In this document: piece by piece, positions 43,711 through 43,978 of the stretch
Layout of the letters: each line of letters opens with the position of its first letter
How positions within the stretch are numbered: the stretch's first letter is position 1
Source: an uncultured Chlorobiaceae bacterium
Lineage (GTDB): Bacteria; Bacteroidota; Chlorobiia; Chlorobiales; Chlorobiaceae
Assembly (NCBI GenBank): GCA_903994455.1
Contig: CAJEXI010000026.1
Coordinates: 1-43,978, forward strand
Direction: 5' to 3'
Length of the DNA stretch: 43,978 nt
Notes under the pieces: model-generated
What the model saw: the letters and a program-made list of their open reading frames with translations, nothing else
Database searches by the model: none
What the model was told of the DNA's origin: nothing
Translations under genes and position numbers: made by a program

Positions 43711-43978
43711 TCAACGCTTTGCAAGCTCCTCTATCGCAGTCACACTTAACCCTGTCACCGATTTAATAATTGCAATCTCCACGCCTTGTTCGATCAGCCT
43801 GAGAGCTATTGTTCTGGTTGTCTCTTCTTTGCCTTCCTCTCGGCCTTTGGCAACATTTTTTGCATCACCTGAGGCAATGATGCTTGCCACATCGGTGAAC
43901 TCTTTCAGACGAACCTCATAAACTTGACGCTCCTCTTCATTAAACATCCTGTCAATGGCAGCAATGGCTTTCACAATA
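43711..43978 (-). CDS. C-terminal end of an Rpn/PD-(D/E)XK nuclease-type protein, partial at the right edge
   Basis: About 88 residues are visible; the frame remains open to the right edge. FNEEERQVYEVRLKEFTDVASI, then KGREEGKEETTRTIALRLIEQGV and IAIIKSVTGLSVTAIEELAK, are the charged-helix C-terminus of the Rpn recombination-promoting nuclease/putative transposase family, common in green sulfur bacteria and cyanobacteria. The nuclease domain is outside the window. A relation to mobile elements is possible; here it marks the outer border of the glycan locus. Confidence 0.7.
   Translation of the reverse strand, partial: IVKAIAAIDRMFNEEERQVYEVRLKEFTDVASIIASGDAKNVAKGREEGKEETTRTIALRLIEQGVEIAIIKSVTGLSVTAIEELAKR

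Overview
The window reads as one long surface-polysaccharide locus of roughly 40 kb. Every convincing gene lies on the minus strand, so transcription runs from high to low coordinates, often with 4-base ATGA overlaps. Gene style suggests a green sulfur bacterium (Chlorobiaceae) or a close relative. The flanks carry an AAA-ATPase/PD-(D/E)XK gene, an Rpn-type nuclease end and a solitary HicB, and the housekeeping-like genes are of moderate GC with frequent TTG/GTG starts. This taxonomic guess is inference and was not tested.

Layout in transcription order, right to left. Positions 43978-43711: end of an Rpn-like gene. 43633-40491: UDP-glucuronate decarboxylase and a Wzm/Wzt polysaccharide ABC exporter. 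40360-38341: a pseudaminic-acid-type block with a pseB gene reduced to 49 codons, intact pseC and pseF. 38309-35004: three methyltransferase genes; one is frameshifted and one is fused to a decayed nucleotidyltransferase-like domain carrying a C10 tract. 34997-27508: a tightly coupled cassette of ThDP enzyme, SDR, ATP-grasp ligase, short NeuB-like synthase, PseG-like protein and GH57-like protein, which looks like a non-canonical ulosonic-acid or acyl-sugar pathway. 27486-12627: an AT-rich stretch of glycosyltransferases, a WbsX protein, GalE, a B12-type radical SAM protein, an EpsG/Wzy-like membrane protein and a hexapeptide acetyltransferase. 12533-7186: FnlA, FnlB and FnlC for UDP-L-FucNAc, a WbuB-like transferase and a PglC-like initiating transferase. 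7170-3372: a small fatty-acid-like module (ACP, two KAS III, one SDR, one NeuD/PglD-type acyltransferase) likely to make and attach a hydroxyacyl group to an amino sugar.

3300-1: a decayed flank. It holds a NeuD-like pseudogene with a nonsense codon, an intact AAA-ATPase gene, and a mosaic of short fragments copied from the pglC, AAA-ATPase and neuD-like genes, the last of which supplies the C-terminus of HicB.

Working model (inference): a glycan is started by the PglC-like protein and extended by several GT4 enzymes. It contains L-FucNAc and probably xylose, galactose-type and nonulosonate-type residues, and is decorated by acylation and methylation before export. FnlA makes the same 4-keto sugar nucleotide that PseB normally supplies to PseC, so it may cover the loss of pseB. 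Several simple-sequence tracts (C10, C7, an 8-base repeat in the polymerase-like gene) could make parts of the glycan switchable.
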